Under the pieces are notes generated by a model, which saw only the letters and a list, made by a program, of their open reading frames with translations, ran no database searches and was not told the origin of the DNA. This document shows positions 26,008 through 35,489 of a stretch of 64,000 nt of DNA, piece after piece. Position 1 is the stretch's first letter, and each line of letters begins with the position of its first letter. The stretch is taken from the NCBI RefSeq assembly GCF_017874615.1, contig NZ_JAGIKV010000017.1, positions 62,001-126,000 of the forward strand. The letters run 5' to 3'. Position numbers and translations under genes: made by a program. Source of the stretch: Paenibacillus xylanexedens (GTDB lineage Bacteria > Bacillota > Bacilli > Paenibacillales > Paenibacillaceae).

Positions 26008-28311
26008 TCAATAGGAATAATCCGCCTTCCGCTCAATGAAAAATCGCCCATCTTCAACCTGATCCTCACTACCCATAACTGCACCTATGCTTCTAACCAC
26101 CCCTGGTAAAAACCAAAGTTTGATGCTACTACGCATGTTACTCGAAGCATACGTCTGTTTCTCATCTGGATTCACACCCGTATTCAATCGAATTAGCGCC
26201 AGCATTCTGGACATTTTGCGTTCATTGTTACTATGCATCAATAGGAACAATCGGAGATGGTCCCTGTACGTCAGTTTGACTTTGATATACTTGGACAATT
26301 CCACACTGCCCTCTTTTGCTAGTTTCATCATATCCGCGATGGCGTTTGTAATCCCGTATAAGATTGCCGCCGATAATACCAGAAGTGGGTTCCCAAGCTT
26401 GCTGTGCTCAATTAACCCTTCTGCCGTCCGAATAGCCAGCCGCATCCCAAATATCTCCGCATATGCCGCAGCGATATTACCCGAAGGATTATGAAACCCG
26501 TAGACGATATACTCCAGTTCCTGATTCTCCAGTTTGAAAACATCACCAGCATCTCCATCACCTTCAGTCCAGGTAAATAACTGACCAAAATCCATGGAAT
26601 TGAAATAGGCTAAAGCATATTCATTCTGAAATAATTCGTCGCCAAGACTGTCCAGCAGATCGGACATCCCGCCAAACAAACTATCCATTCCCTTCATGGC
26701 ATCGCCACCAGAGTCGTAGGGGTCACCCGCAATCTCTGTCTTTTGGGCTTCCTCACGACTAGCCTCATTAAAAGAAATATTAGCGTTGTAATATTCCTCC
26801 AACTGTTTGAAAGCGTCCATGGAACCCGAACTTCCATTCTTAATCTGCGACAAGATTCGTTTGACTTCCTTCAATTTCCCTTTGGATTCTTTGTCATTCG
26901 CTTTGCGCTGGGCATCCGACCCACGACCACTCTCCAGCTGCTGCTTACTTTGGAGGATGAGATTGGCAGGACCGCTACGTACATAGGTGTCCATATATCG
27001 TTCCGTAACCTGACTTGCCTGTCTGACCGCCGGTTTAATCGGAACACCGCTCATGGCCGTGACACTGCGAAGCTGTGTATTCAATTCCATGTTGTCTCTT
27101 CTGACGTTAGAGAAGTCTGAATTCTGGGAAACAACCCGCGCCTTCAATTGATCAAATAGGCTATCTGCCCTCACAAGCTCCGAAGCAAGAGAACGTGTAC
27201 TTTTAGCTTCAGTGCCTGATCCAGTAGATGCAGGACTCGTCCCAGGCAAATTCGAGTTGCCGACGTTGTCATAGCTCGCATTCTGCGAACGGTTCTCCCC
27301 CTCCGCGATCACACGTTTCATTACCTCATTAATCTTGCGTGCTTCTTCGATTTTGGACTGCGCTTCCTCCAGCTTTGTTTGATGGGCCTGTAACGCGGGC
27401 TGTATGATCATGCTGATGCCTGTCACCACATTACCAACACCAGTCCGATAACGAGCAAGTTCCAATATGTATTGTTGCTCTCTGAACGGCAGTCCCTCAT
27501 CCGCCTGTTTCTTGTTCAGATAATCTGCATAACGTGCTGCTGCCTCGGCAGCTGTCTCTGGTGTATCTTCCAGCATCTCTTCATAGATGGCTTGTGAAGG
27601 CGGGTCCATGATCAACTTCGGAAGATTCTTCAGTTTCTCCGCGGATTCCGTCTGATTGGCAATGGCTTCATCCAGTAATTCTTCACGTTTGTCATATAAC
27701 TTCTGTAATTTTTTCAGCAAGTCTACCGTGTGTGCAGCTTCCTTCATCTCGTCTGATATCGGTTTGAACCGATTGATCACTTCAAGGGTAAAATCAACCG
27801 GAGCCCGATACTTCATATCCTCCTGAATCTGGCGATTAAATATATCGTATCTGCCCAGTTCACGCTCCATGCTCAGCGAAGTTGTATCCCACTGGATATC
27901 CAGAATGGGAAATCCATCTTTTACAGCTGAAGGCTTCACGCTATCATTCAACACTTTAGCCATAATTGCATCCCCACTGCTGTCCCCATACCCGAATAAA
28001 CCATACTCACGGAGTGATGTGTCATAGGCTGACATGACGGATCTCATCGCAGCATGAGTCATGCGTTCGGTCTGCACCTTGAATGCCGCTATACGAGCGT
28101 AATCAATAAATATTGCGACAAACATATAAACTCCGGCCAATATTAATATTAAAAAAAGGGTTACGGCTCCCGACTCACCGTCTTTTTTTCTAAACAGCTC
28201 CGCCCTCCTCCTTTTCTCACTTTTTGCTTTTGCCAAAATGCTGCACAACCTGTCCGGCTTCTGCCGCTGTACTGGTCGCCGCACCGCCTTTCCCTTTAAA
28301 CTTGGCTGCAT
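26008..28311 (-). CDS. DUF5702 protein of the Tad pilus locus
   Basis: Up to 767 residues. After a basic N-terminus comes the segment ESGAVTLFLILILAGVYMFVAIFIDYARI, a pilin-like membrane anchor, then DUF5702 features MTHAAMRSVMSAYDTSLREYGLFGYG. The middle is coiled-coil rich (about 190-480). The frame is open to 28311, 95 bp into the upstream tadE-like gene, with no good ribosome site there. The only strong site (AAAAGGAGGAGGG, near 28205-28215) is followed in frame only by a CTG at 28197. The true start is therefore uncertain. Confidence 0.82.
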   Translation of the reverse strand: MQPSLKGKAVRRPVQRQKPDRLCSILAKAKSEKRRRAELFRKKDGESGAVTLFLILILAGVYMFVAIFIDYARIAAFKVQTERMTHAAMRSVMSAYDTSLREYGLFGYGDSSGDAIMAKVLNDSVKPSAVKDGFPILDIQWDTTSLSMERELGRYDIFNRQIQEDMKYRAPVDFTLEVINRFKPISDEMKEAAHTVDLLKKLQKLYDKREELLDEAIANQTESAEKLKNLPKLIMDPPSQAIYEEMLEDTPETAAEAAARYADYLNKKQADEGLPFREQQYILELARYRTGVGNVVTGISMIIQPALQAHQTKLEEAQSKIEEARKINEVMKRVIAEGENRSQNASYDNVGNSNLPGTSPASTGSGTEAKSTRSLASELVRADSLFDQLKARVVSQNSDFSNVRRDNMELNTQLRSVTAMSGVPIKPAVRQASQVTERYMDTYVRSGPANLILQSKQQLESGRGSDAQRKANDKESKGKLKEVKRILSQIKNGSSGSMDAFKQLEEYYNANISFNEASREEAQKTEIAGDPYDSGGDAMKGMDSLFGGMSDLLDSLGDELFQNEYALAYFNSMDFGQLFTWTEGDGDAGDVFKLENQELEYIVYGFHNPSGNIAAAYAEIFGMRLAIRTAEGLIEHSKLGNPLLVLSAAILYGITNAIADMMKLAKEGSVELSKYIKVKLTYRDHLRLFLLMHSNNERKMSRMLALIRLNTGVNPDEKQTYASSNMRSSIKLWFLPGVVRSIGAVMGSEDQVEDGRFFIERKADYSY

Positions 28312-28891
28312 AATACCGGATTAAATCTACCGTTCGAATGAATTCAACCGGTTCAACCACTGCGGACGATCCTTGAGTGAGGACACGGTTACCTGAATCG
28401 AACAAAAAAGAAGGAAGAGGCAAAGATATTACTTGTTCCAGCTTGGTTGTTACTTTCCGCTGAATCAGAGAATTCTGATACTCAATCGTTCCTTTCATAG
28501 CTGAGGGCATATGTTGCACCGCTTGTGCTAATTTCTGTTCCGAGAGATTGCCACCTTCACCACCAGGTATAGAGACGCTAACCTGATTATCCGCTCCCGC
28601 CCAGCCAAACAGTGCTCCAAGCATACGATCGTCCGTCAGTCTCCAGTACAGATTGTCATGTTCTCCAACACCATATTCACCTGTCATCGCCTGTTTGTGG
28701 CTGTTGTCCCAGCTATAGGCTGAACGTTCGGAAGCCGCATAAGCATGTTGATTCAGGAATGTCTTTTGATACATGTACATGGTAAAGAAGAGCAACAACA
28801 CAAGAATAAACAGCACGACAGGGAAGATCAGGGAGGCTTCAACGGTGAAGCTCCCTTCTTCCTTTTTGAACTTGTTATTCGAAGAATTCAT
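28217..28891 (-). CDS. TadE-like pseudopilin
   Basis: 224 residues. KKEEGSFTVEASLIFPVVLFILVLLLFF (about 9-36) is the TadE processing site and membrane helix. The extracellular part is mainly hydrophilic and ends in a Lys-rich tail. It overlaps the end of the flp pilin gene by 17 bp. It is probably a minor pilin of the same fibre as the 24.9-kb TadE-like protein. Confidence 0.85.
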   Translation of the reverse strand: MNSSNNKFKKEEGSFTVEASLIFPVVLFILVLLLFFTMYMYQKTFLNQHAYAASERSAYSWDNSHKQAMTGEYGVGEHDNLYWRLTDDRMLGALFGWAGADNQVSVSIPGGEGGNLSEQKLAQAVQHMPSAMKGTIEYQNSLIQRKVTTKLEQVISLPLPSFLFDSGNRVLTQGSSAVVEPVEFIRTVDLIRYYAAKFKGKGGAATSTAAEAGQVVQHFGKSKK

Positions 28892-29063
28892 TACTTTTAT
28901 TACTCACATTAGTTAACAGTCTTTCTACCAATTTTTTAATTTGGTCTTTAAAAATCAAAGCAATAATGATAATAACCCCGATAATCAGAATCAGCTCCAA
29001 CGTGCCGAGCCCGTCCTCTTCCTTCCAAAATGCGTTTACCTTGTTCTTCAATACTTCCATCAT
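28875..29063 (-). CDS. flp: Flp-type major pilin (type IVb)
   Basis: 62 residues from MMEVLKNKVNAFWKEEDGLGTLELILIIGVIIIIALIF. The short leader, processing site G(L)GTLE and hydrophobic helix are typical of Flp1-type pilins, with Glu five residues after the processing glycine. The mature protein is about 40 residues. AGGAGG lies 7 nt before the ATG at 29063; the much longer in-frame extension overlaps tadC and is rejected. Confidence 0.88.
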   Translation of the reverse strand: MMEVLKNKVNAFWKEEDGLGTLELILIIGVIIIIALIFKDQIKKLVERLLTNVSNKSNEFFE

Positions 29064-29074
29064 CCCAATTCCTC

Positions 29075-29944
29075 CTACATATTCATCATCATAAAAGCAG
29101 GTGCCCCGATCATGACCACAATCGTAAAAAAGATCAGTACCATCGGAAACACCAGTTTGGAAGAAGCCTGTTCTCCCTTCGCCCGACTGACAGCCTTGCG
29201 TTTCTCCCACAACACATGTGACAGATCCCGCAGCGCCAATACAAAGTCACCTCCCCCACGCCGGAAATTCAGCAGCACCGTTGTCGTAAAAATCGTCACT
29301 TCCTGCACACCGCAACGGCGGCTGAACTGTTCAAATGATTGTTGAAACGAGTAACCATTATTCCAGTCTCCCACCGTCTTTCTGAGTTCGTTGTACAACG
29401 GATGATTCCGTTCCCCCTGGCTTGTCACACAGTGAACGATGGCACGTTGCACGGTCTCCCCAGCCCCCACCAATAGAACAATTCGGTTCAGCAGCTCGGG
29501 CAGCTCCATAAGAATATCCTGGTCTCTTCGCTGCACTTTCGTATTGAGGTCTTTGTAGAGCGCAAAAGGCAACGCTGCACCGAGCGCGAGCCCACCCACC
29601 ATACCTCCGATGCCCATATCTCCAACGAGCGATAACAGGCAGCCCACCAGCAGCATGAGCCACGTGTAGGTCAACATTTCGGCGCAATACAGCATCGTTT
29701 TCTCTCCACTGTGCTGTATGCCATACATTTTCTGAATGGCATGTTGCATTCGAAACATGAGCACTGGCAATCTGCGTCCAATCTCAAACTTGTCCAATAT
29801 AAACAGGAAGGGGCCATGCAATTTTTTCAGTCGTAATCCTTCCATATCCAGCTTGCGCAAATGCCGGTAGGTCTGCCCCCTGGTTCGATCCAGCACCAGC
29901 CATCCCGCTCCGAGCATACCTGCGACTATAACGGGAAGCAGCAT
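29075..29944 (-). CDS. tadC: TadC-like inner-membrane platform protein
   Basis: 289 residues with a hydrophobic start, a pair of helices around 95-135 and a C-terminal helix. The type II secretion F domain (about 150-270) shows LPELLNRIVLLVGAGETVQRAI and GGGDFVLALRDLSHVLWEKRKAVSRAKGEQASSKL in the expected order. TadB and TadC form the platform on which CpaF acts. It starts 12 bp after the tadB stop. Confidence 0.88.
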   Translation of the reverse strand: MLLPVIVAGMLGAGWLVLDRTRGQTYRHLRKLDMEGLRLKKLHGPFLFILDKFEIGRRLPVLMFRMQHAIQKMYGIQHSGEKTMLYCAEMLTYTWLMLLVGCLLSLVGDMGIGGMVGGLALGAALPFALYKDLNTKVQRRDQDILMELPELLNRIVLLVGAGETVQRAIVHCVTSQGERNHPLYNELRKTVGDWNNGYSFQQSFEQFSRRCGVQEVTIFTTTVLLNFRRGGGDFVLALRDLSHVLWEKRKAVSRAKGEQASSKLVFPMVLIFFTIVVMIGAPAFMMMNM

Positions 29945-29956
29945 CGTTTCAGCTCC

Positions 29957-30718
29957 TTATACTTTGATATCCATAATGCGATTAATCCACAGATAACAGC
30001 AGGCGAGTACTACCAATGCTCCACTAGAGATGAGGTACCCCATCCCGCTATATAATGGCTCCATAAAGTCCTTGGCGGTCAGATTGAGGAATATCAGAAA
30101 AATAAATGGAGCGGCAAACATCACCTTTGATTCGAACTTTTTCTGCGATACCGCGACCATAATATCCTGCTGAATGTCCAGCTTCTCACCAATCACCGCA
30201 GAGGTACGACGCACAACCTCAACCAGATCCCCGCCAGTTCGTTTGCACGTAATGAACACATCTGCAAAGTTCGTAATATCTTCAATCTGCGCCCGATCCG
30301 AAAAATCCTGTAGTGCCTCTTCAATTGGTTGTCCATACTCCATCCGTGTCCGCAATATCGTGAACTCACGAATCAGATCGGTATCCGCTTCCGGGTTCAA
30401 CATCCGCAGATCCTCCACGGATTCCTTGAATCCATTTTCCACTGATTTTCCTGCGGCCAGTGCCGAAGATAATGCATATAATGCTTGCTTAAAATGTAAA
30501 CTGAGTGTCATTCTTTTTCGTTCCAACAGCACTTTAGTCCAATGTTTTGGTACCCATATGCAACCCGCAGCCAGGATCGCTCCAGCCAACCAGTGATGGT
30601 AGAACAGAATTCCGATGCCAAAAAACAGCAGACCACTAATCAGCATACAGACCATTCGTTGTCTCCGGGAAAGCGCATATACGGTGTAATCCGTCAACAT
30701 CTGTCTGGCTTCACCCAA
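29957..30718 (-). CDS. tadB: TadB-like inner-membrane platform protein
   Basis: 253 residues. Two N-terminal helices (about 20-57) precede the T2SSF domain, with LHFKQALYALSSALAAGKSVENGF and FITCKRTGGDLVEVVRRTSAVIGEKL, and two C-terminal helices. It is the partner of TadC. It lies 22 bp after the ATPase gene in the same operon. Confidence 0.88.
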   Translation of the reverse strand: MGEARQMLTDYTVYALSRRQRMVCMLISGLLFFGIGILFYHHWLAGAILAAGCIWVPKHWTKVLLERKRMTLSLHFKQALYALSSALAAGKSVENGFKESVEDLRMLNPEADTDLIREFTILRTRMEYGQPIEEALQDFSDRAQIEDITNFADVFITCKRTGGDLVEVVRRTSAVIGEKLDIQQDIMVAVSQKKFESKVMFAAPFIFLIFLNLTAKDFMEPLYSGMGYLISSGALVVLACCYLWINRIMDIKV

Positions 30719-30740
30719 CAGTAATCACCTTCCAATGGCT

Positions 30741-32045
30741 TTAATTCACGTTGTTATCTGATGAATCTATTCCAACACTATATTGTTCTATGTATTCATC
30801 CAGCCATTTCCCGAGCCCAGCCATCTGAATTTTATCCACCTGATTCAACTTTCCAACCTGTACTAACCCGCCAATAATTTTGCCTTCACGCTCTTCTTGT
30901 TCCTGGAAACGAAACAGTGGATTCAGCATAACCTCACCGTCCTGCATGCCAATCACTTCACTAATCTCCGTCACCCGCCGTGAGCGGTCTCGTAGCCGGG
31001 ACAGATGTACAAAAATATCGATTGCTGAACTAATCTGCTGCCTTACAACCGCAATAGGAAGATCCGCACCACTAAGCACCATCGTTTCGAGTCTGCTAAT
31101 CATGTCCGAGATGGTATTCGCGTGCCCAGTTGATAAGCTTCCATCATGGCCGGTGTTCATGGCCTGTAACATATCCAGCGCTTCTGCGCCCCTGACTTCC
31201 CCAATCACAATCCGGTTTGGACGCATCCGTAAGGAAGATTTGATCAGATCCCGAATAGATATCTGTCCCTTGCCTTCGGTGTTTGCATTCCGCGTTTCCA
31301 GTGATACCAGATTCGGTACCGTAACAATCTGTAACTCAGCTGAATCCTCAATGGTAATAATCCGCTCATCGGCAGGGATGAACTGTGATAATGCGTTCAG
31401 AAAGGTCGTTTTTCCCGACCCGGTCCCTCCTCCAATGAAGATGTTATATTTGCTCCTTACCAACTGCTGCAATAATTCTGCCGCTTCTTCATGCAGGGCT
31501 CCCTTTTCAATCAGATCGGACATCTTCATCGGTTCACTGGGGAATTTACGAATCGTCATCGTGGGGCCTTTCAAGGCAATAGGAGGCAACACGATATTGA
31601 CCCGCGAACCATCCTTTAAACGGGCATCTACGATTGGAGAAGACTCATTCACAATCCGGTTTACCCCGGACACAATCATCTGGATGATATCCTCGAGCCG
31701 TTCCCTGGACTCAAATTCAAGGGTGATCTGGCTGACTTCACCTTCCTGCTCCACAAAAATCTCCTTGTGACTATTGATCATAATTTCCGTAATATCGGGA
31801 TGATCCACAAGCGGCTGCAAAATATCCAATCCTCGAAAGGAGTCAAACAATCGCTGTACCAGCGTATGACGCTCTCCTGAGGTCAGATCATCCAGCTTCG
31901 GGTCGGTGAGAACTTTGCGTTCTATCCCCTGCCATAGTTCATCATCTCCTGCGGAAGAGGTTAGATCGAGGCCAGCCCTGACTTCCCTTCGCATCATCTG
32001 AAACTGTTCTTCACGATCCAGTATTCTATTGGATGAATCCGTCAT
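30741..32045 (-). CDS. cpaF: CpaF/TadA pilus assembly ATPase
   Basis: 434 residues from MTDSSNRILDREEQF. This secretion ATPase of the VirB11/CpaF group has Walker A IGGGTGSGKTTFLNAL, an Asp box with ITIEDSAEL, the His box IGEVRGAEALDMLQAMNTGHDG, and a degenerate Walker B. It powers Flp pilus assembly. The ATG at 32045 overlaps the upstream TGA (ATGA), giving translational coupling; the in-frame extension to 32123 is not needed. Confidence 0.93.
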   Translation of the reverse strand: MTDSSNRILDREEQFQMMRREVRAGLDLTSSAGDDELWQGIERKVLTDPKLDDLTSGERHTLVQRLFDSFRGLDILQPLVDHPDITEIMINSHKEIFVEQEGEVSQITLEFESRERLEDIIQMIVSGVNRIVNESSPIVDARLKDGSRVNIVLPPIALKGPTMTIRKFPSEPMKMSDLIEKGALHEEAAELLQQLVRSKYNIFIGGGTGSGKTTFLNALSQFIPADERIITIEDSAELQIVTVPNLVSLETRNANTEGKGQISIRDLIKSSLRMRPNRIVIGEVRGAEALDMLQAMNTGHDGSLSTGHANTISDMISRLETMVLSGADLPIAVVRQQISSAIDIFVHLSRLRDRSRRVTEISEVIGMQDGEVMLNPLFRFQEQEEREGKIIGGLVQVGKLNQVDKIQMAGLGKWLDEYIEQYSVGIDSSDNNVN

Positions 32046-33259
32046 AACGCCCACCGATCCTGCTTCTGAATTCGTCCCGTCTGCTTCAATTCTTCTTCGC
32101 CATCTTGTACCAGCATGGCACATAATCTCTTCACTTCACGTTGGAAGATCGGAGAACTAAGCATGACTTCCTCCTGACTGAGTTGCTTCCAAGAAGGGAT
32201 ATAGGGTAACACTGCATCCAGATGCAGATCAGGGCGTGGAAGTGCATTGACGACATTGTCCCGATATTTGTTAACCACAAAGCGTGAACGATCCAACATA
32301 CTTTCGTATAGATCTGGCTTCGTACGCTCAGCATGCTGTAACCATTGTCCCCATCGATGCATGGCAGATATATCATCCTCAACCAACCAGACAAATGCAT
32401 CTGCTGCATCCAGCACCCCTTCACTGCGCCCATCCCAACCGGAATCCCCATCCAGAATCAACACGTCATACTGTCCACAATCCGTTAAATAACGAAGCAG
32501 ATTCGACGTATCCTCACGAGTCATTTGCAACAGTTCTTTCCGATTCGATAATGGCCAGAACACATCGGATTTCAGCGCTTCATGCCGGACCACATATCCA
32601 TCTACGCCCTTCGATTGTACCTGTAACTGCTTACCGGATTCCTTCCTGCCCACCTTCAGATCGTATAACAAGCGGGACAATCCCGTCTCCGCATCCGGGT
32701 GGCGCTGCCCACTTCTAGTTAGTCCCTTTTCCAGAAACGGGAGCGTGCTGTCCAGCGTCTCCAGATTAAGATAAAGAACAGCATATCCTGCAAGTCCCAA
32801 TTGCTTCGCCATATGCAAGGCCACTGCCGTTTTGCCACTTCCACCAGAAGCGGATACTACACCGATGGAGAGAGTCTCTTGCCCTGGATGGTGAACCTTC
32901 TTACGGCGTGGCTGCCGGCAAGCATGCATCACAGCATCCAGCAAAGCAGGCAAGGGTTGATATTTCATCAGCTGCTTGGCCTCATCCACCTCTTCCATCC
33001 CTTCACTAAGCATTAGCCAAGGTACACCTGATACTTCTCCCCCGTTATTCAGCCAGTCATTCAGAAACTCCGGTTCCGCAATAACCAGATCCGGTAATTC
33101 TCTACCTTCTTGCTCTTTCATGTGATCCCTGAACGAATCCTCTTGGGAGAATGCCGTGAAACGCACATGAAGACCAGACGGATTTCCCTGTACATAATCA
33201 AGCCAGGCGCTAATGTAATCTCTATCCTTTGAAACCAGAACAACCTTCAGTACAATCAA
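32042..33259 (-). CDS. CpaE/TadZ-like P-loop ATPase
   Basis: 405 residues. An N-terminal receiver-like domain (about 1-100, LKVVLVSKDRDYISAWLDYV) is followed by a MinD/ParA-type ATPase: deviant Walker A VVSASGGSGKTAVALHMA and an ILDGDSGWDG segment. CpaE/TadZ proteins place the Tad machine at the cell pole. It is the first gene of the operon. It starts with TTG after GGGAAGGAAAAA, only about 30 bp downstream of a terminator. Confidence 0.87.
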   Translation of the reverse strand: MIVLKVVLVSKDRDYISAWLDYVQGNPSGLHVRFTAFSQEDSFRDHMKEQEGRELPDLVIAEPEFLNDWLNNGGEVSGVPWLMLSEGMEEVDEAKQLMKYQPLPALLDAVMHACRQPRRKKVHHPGQETLSIGVVSASGGSGKTAVALHMAKQLGLAGYAVLYLNLETLDSTLPFLEKGLTRSGQRHPDAETGLSRLLYDLKVGRKESGKQLQVQSKGVDGYVVRHEALKSDVFWPLSNRKELLQMTREDTSNLLRYLTDCGQYDVLILDGDSGWDGRSEGVLDAADAFVWLVEDDISAMHRWGQWLQHAERTKPDLYESMLDRSRFVVNKYRDNVVNALPRPDLHLDAVLPYIPSWKQLSQEEVMLSSPIFQREVKRLCAMLVQDGEEELKQTGRIQKQDRWAL

Positions 33260-33289
33260 TTTTTCCTTCCCTCCCTGTCAAAAAGCACA

Positions 33290-33340
33290 AAAAAGCACCG
33301 TCCAATAACCGCATGAATATGCAGTATATGGACGGTGCTT
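33290..33340 (-). terminator. Strong terminator immediately upstream of the Tad operon
   Basis: An 11-bp stem (33294-33304 with 33330-33340, AGCACCGTCCA/TGGACGGTGCT) with a T run on the minus strand. It sits between the VOC gene and the cpaE-like start, 30 bp from the TTG codon. It can end VOC transcripts or act as an attenuator. Confidence 0.8.
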
Positions 33341-33420
33341 CCGTCACGTGCTATGAATGTATGGATAATATAGCATACAATTTCTGGGGGAGCAAGGGAT
33401 TTATTCTAACCCTTTTTCCC

Positions 33421-33804
33421 TTAAGAGTTGTACGATGAATCGAACTCAATAATATTACGGTCCGGATCAAGTACAAAAATCTGCGCGAATCCAGCCACAC
33501 TGTCAGGTCTTGCTTCATACTCAATTCCCTGCTGCTCCAGCCAGGCTATAGTCCCTGAATAACTGGTGACCCAGATCGCAAAGTGACCGTCTGTAGTATC
33601 AATCCCAGCCTCACGTAACGTGTGACCCTCCGGGTGCTGAAGCAGATGAAGCTGCTGGCTGCCGATAGCGTACCATGTACCCGTGGAGCGGAAGGCTGGA
33701 CGTTCAATCTCTTGCATTCCCAGTAACCCCGAATAGAATTTCTTCGCGATTTCCAGATCACGTACAGCCAGACTAACATGGTGAATGTGTGCGTATTCAA
33801 TCAT
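33421..33804 (-). CDS. VOC-family (glyoxalase/dioxygenase-like) protein
   Basis: 127 residues with the single-unit VOC beta-alpha-beta-beta-beta fold: IHHVSLAVRDLEIAKKFYSG at the start carries a metal-ligand His, QLHLLQHPEG a second, and DPDRNIIEFDSSY the late Glu. Fosfomycin-type, lactoylglutathione-type or ring-cleavage activity cannot be told apart. It stands between two terminators. Confidence 0.85.
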   Translation of the reverse strand: MIEYAHIHHVSLAVRDLEIAKKFYSGLLGMQEIERPAFRSTGTWYAIGSQQLHLLQHPEGHTLREAGIDTTDGHFAIWVTSYSGTIAWLEQQGIEYEARPDSVAGFAQIFVLDPDRNIIEFDSSYNS

Positions 33805-33880
33805 CTTTTATCTCCCCTCTCTACTTCAATATGACTATACTATAACACCTTGAACCCTGAACATATTCTCCTCCAAAAAG

Positions 33881-33942
33881 AAAAACACCCCTGTTTGAAT
33901 CCGGTAAACCTCTCGGCTCACACAGATCTAGTTCAGAGGTGC
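33881..33942 (-). terminator. Terminator after the DUF6612 lipoprotein gene
   Basis: CACCTCTG pairs with CAGGGGTG (one wobble), followed by TTTTT on the minus strand, just after the lipoprotein stop. Confidence 0.6.
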
Positions 33943-33947
33943 ATGTT

Positions 33948-34811
33948 TTATTTCGCGCTATCTAATGCTTCTTGTGGAATCTTGATCTCTTCCACTTGAT
34001 CGTGGTTAGAAAATGTACTGTTCATCTTCATGTCCATCGTCATTTTCTGTCCATTCTGTTCCATCTCCATGACCATGGTTACGTCCGTACTTGCAGGTAG
34101 GTATGTTTCTTTGTTGATCATATATTTCATCTTCATGCTGGTGATATTCATCTGATCAAGCATGGCTTGCATCTGGGCATCCGATCCGTTCTGCTCCATC
34201 ACGGCTTTGGCCAGTTCCTTCACGTTATCACCGGATACGTCAGCGTTAATCACATAATTGTCGCCTTCTTCGGTCACTTCAGTATCTTCTTCGATCTTTT
34301 TGAATTGCTCCAATTCACCTTCGGGATTCATGCTTGCTTTCATCTGCTCAATCAGTTCCTTGGTTTGAGCTTCAGGAATCGCAACCCATTGATCCCCAAC
34401 TTGAGAGTAGATTTTATCCGAAGTGATATACTGCTTCACGTTCTGAGCTTCCTGTCCCGACATTTCCATTTTCATCTCTTGATAGATCATCATTGGATCT
34501 TTGATAATATCCATCTTGAGCGATGTTTTAACCTGTTGATCCTGGGACTGTTCACCAGCATCCAGTTTCAGATTCTGATCAATGTTTGCTTCAGTTGTGA
34601 AGCTTTTCATTTCTTTGGTTGCTGCATTGGTTTTGGTAATCAATTCGTCCAAGGTAGGGATCTTTGTTTCCTGCTCTGCAGGTGTATTACCCTCGTTAGA
34701 TGTTTCATTGTTAGTCGCTGGCGGCGTTGCCGTATTATCTGTGTCGTTACTGCATGCTGCCAAGCTCACTGCTAATAATGCCCCGATAAATAATGTAGTC
34801 CACTTCTTCAA
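33948..34811 (-). CDS. DUF6612-like lipoprotein
   Basis: 287 residues starting from a TTG (LKKWTTLFIGALLAVSLAAC) after GGGAGG; the longer ATG extension has no site. The lipobox LAAC gives a lipid-anchored mature protein. After a Thr/Asn/Glu-rich spacer comes a fold with repeated Met-rich beta strands (MKMEMSGQ, MVMEMEQNGQKMTMDMKM), like LppX/LolA-type DUF6612 proteins. The ligand is unknown. Confidence 0.78.
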   Translation of the reverse strand: MKKWTTLFIGALLAVSLAACSNDTDNTATPPATNNETSNEGNTPAEQETKIPTLDELITKTNAATKEMKSFTTEANIDQNLKLDAGEQSQDQQVKTSLKMDIIKDPMMIYQEMKMEMSGQEAQNVKQYITSDKIYSQVGDQWVAIPEAQTKELIEQMKASMNPEGELEQFKKIEEDTEVTEEGDNYVINADVSGDNVKELAKAVMEQNGSDAQMQAMLDQMNITSMKMKYMINKETYLPASTDVTMVMEMEQNGQKMTMDMKMNSTFSNHDQVEEIKIPQEALDSAK

Positions 34812-34878
34812 GTTGTTGTCCTCCCAAAATAGATATGATCTGTACTCATTACCCAATTATTTCCGTTATTAATCACAC

Positions 34879-35301
34879 TCACAAAAATCGATCTTTGATC
34901 TCCGGTGTAGGCAACATGCACGCTTCATCCTTGCCAAACCAGCGATAACGGTTGCGAGCAACCCAGTTATAGACTGCATTGCGAATAAATTTCGGCACAA
35001 TAATGAACACATATAACAATGGATAAGGAAACTTCAGACCTTTAGCCAATCGCAGTGCGGCGGTTGAACGTGTAAAGTATTTTCCATTTTCAATCAGAAC
35101 AAAGGTGTCCATACTGTCTGTCGACAAATTGCCCTTCGCCAGCAGTTCCTTGGCTACATCCGATTGAAGCGATGCAAAATGATATTTCCCTTCCGGGTCA
35201 CGCTTGATAATCCATTTGGTTAAGCCCTGACAGAAGTGACAGACACCATCCACCAGTACGATCGGATGTCCCTGATGCACATCTGTTTGATTTGCTGTCA
35301 T
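34879..35301 (-). CDS. DCC-family thiol-disulfide oxidoreductase-like (DUF393)
   Basis: 140 residues. LVDGVCHFCQGLTKWI carries the DxxCxFC motif (Cys near 21 and 24) of the DUF393/YuxK family, followed by HFASLQSDVAKELL and a C-terminal NRYRWFGK. A redox role is presumed from the vicinal cysteines; no substrate is known. Confidence 0.88.
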   Translation of the reverse strand: MTANQTDVHQGHPIVLVDGVCHFCQGLTKWIIKRDPEGKYHFASLQSDVAKELLAKGNLSTDSMDTFVLIENGKYFTRSTAALRLAKGLKFPYPLLYVFIIVPKFIRNAVYNWVARNRYRWFGKDEACMLPTPEIKDRFL

Positions 35302-35384
35302 ATTGGTTGCCTCCTATTGTTGCGGTTAGAGTAACTTACCCAATCCGGGCCATATTGTTCACTAATTCTAATACTATTTCTAAA

Positions 35385-35426
35385 GGTAGTTCAAAAAGAC
35401 TGAACACCGCTCTTTTTGAACACGCC
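35385..35426. repeat. Short derivative of the inverted-repeat element
   Basis: 42 bp. GTTCAAAAAGA (35389-35399) faces TCTTTTTGAAC (35411-35421), with CACGCC to the right, the terminal sequence of the element in reverse orientation. It could form a hairpin in the gap between two leftward genes. Confidence 0.6.
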
Positions 35427-35442
35427 TTAATGGGGAATATAA

Positions 35443-35474
35443 AGAAAAAGAGCGCAGGCATTGTGCCCACGCTC
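35443..35474 (-). terminator. Terminator after 92-residue Cys-rich gene
   Basis: GAGCGCAGGCA/TGCCCACGCTC forms a stem with loop TTG, followed by TTTTTC on the minus strand. Confidence 0.75.
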
Positions 35475-35489
35475 GTATCTGTCCGACAA

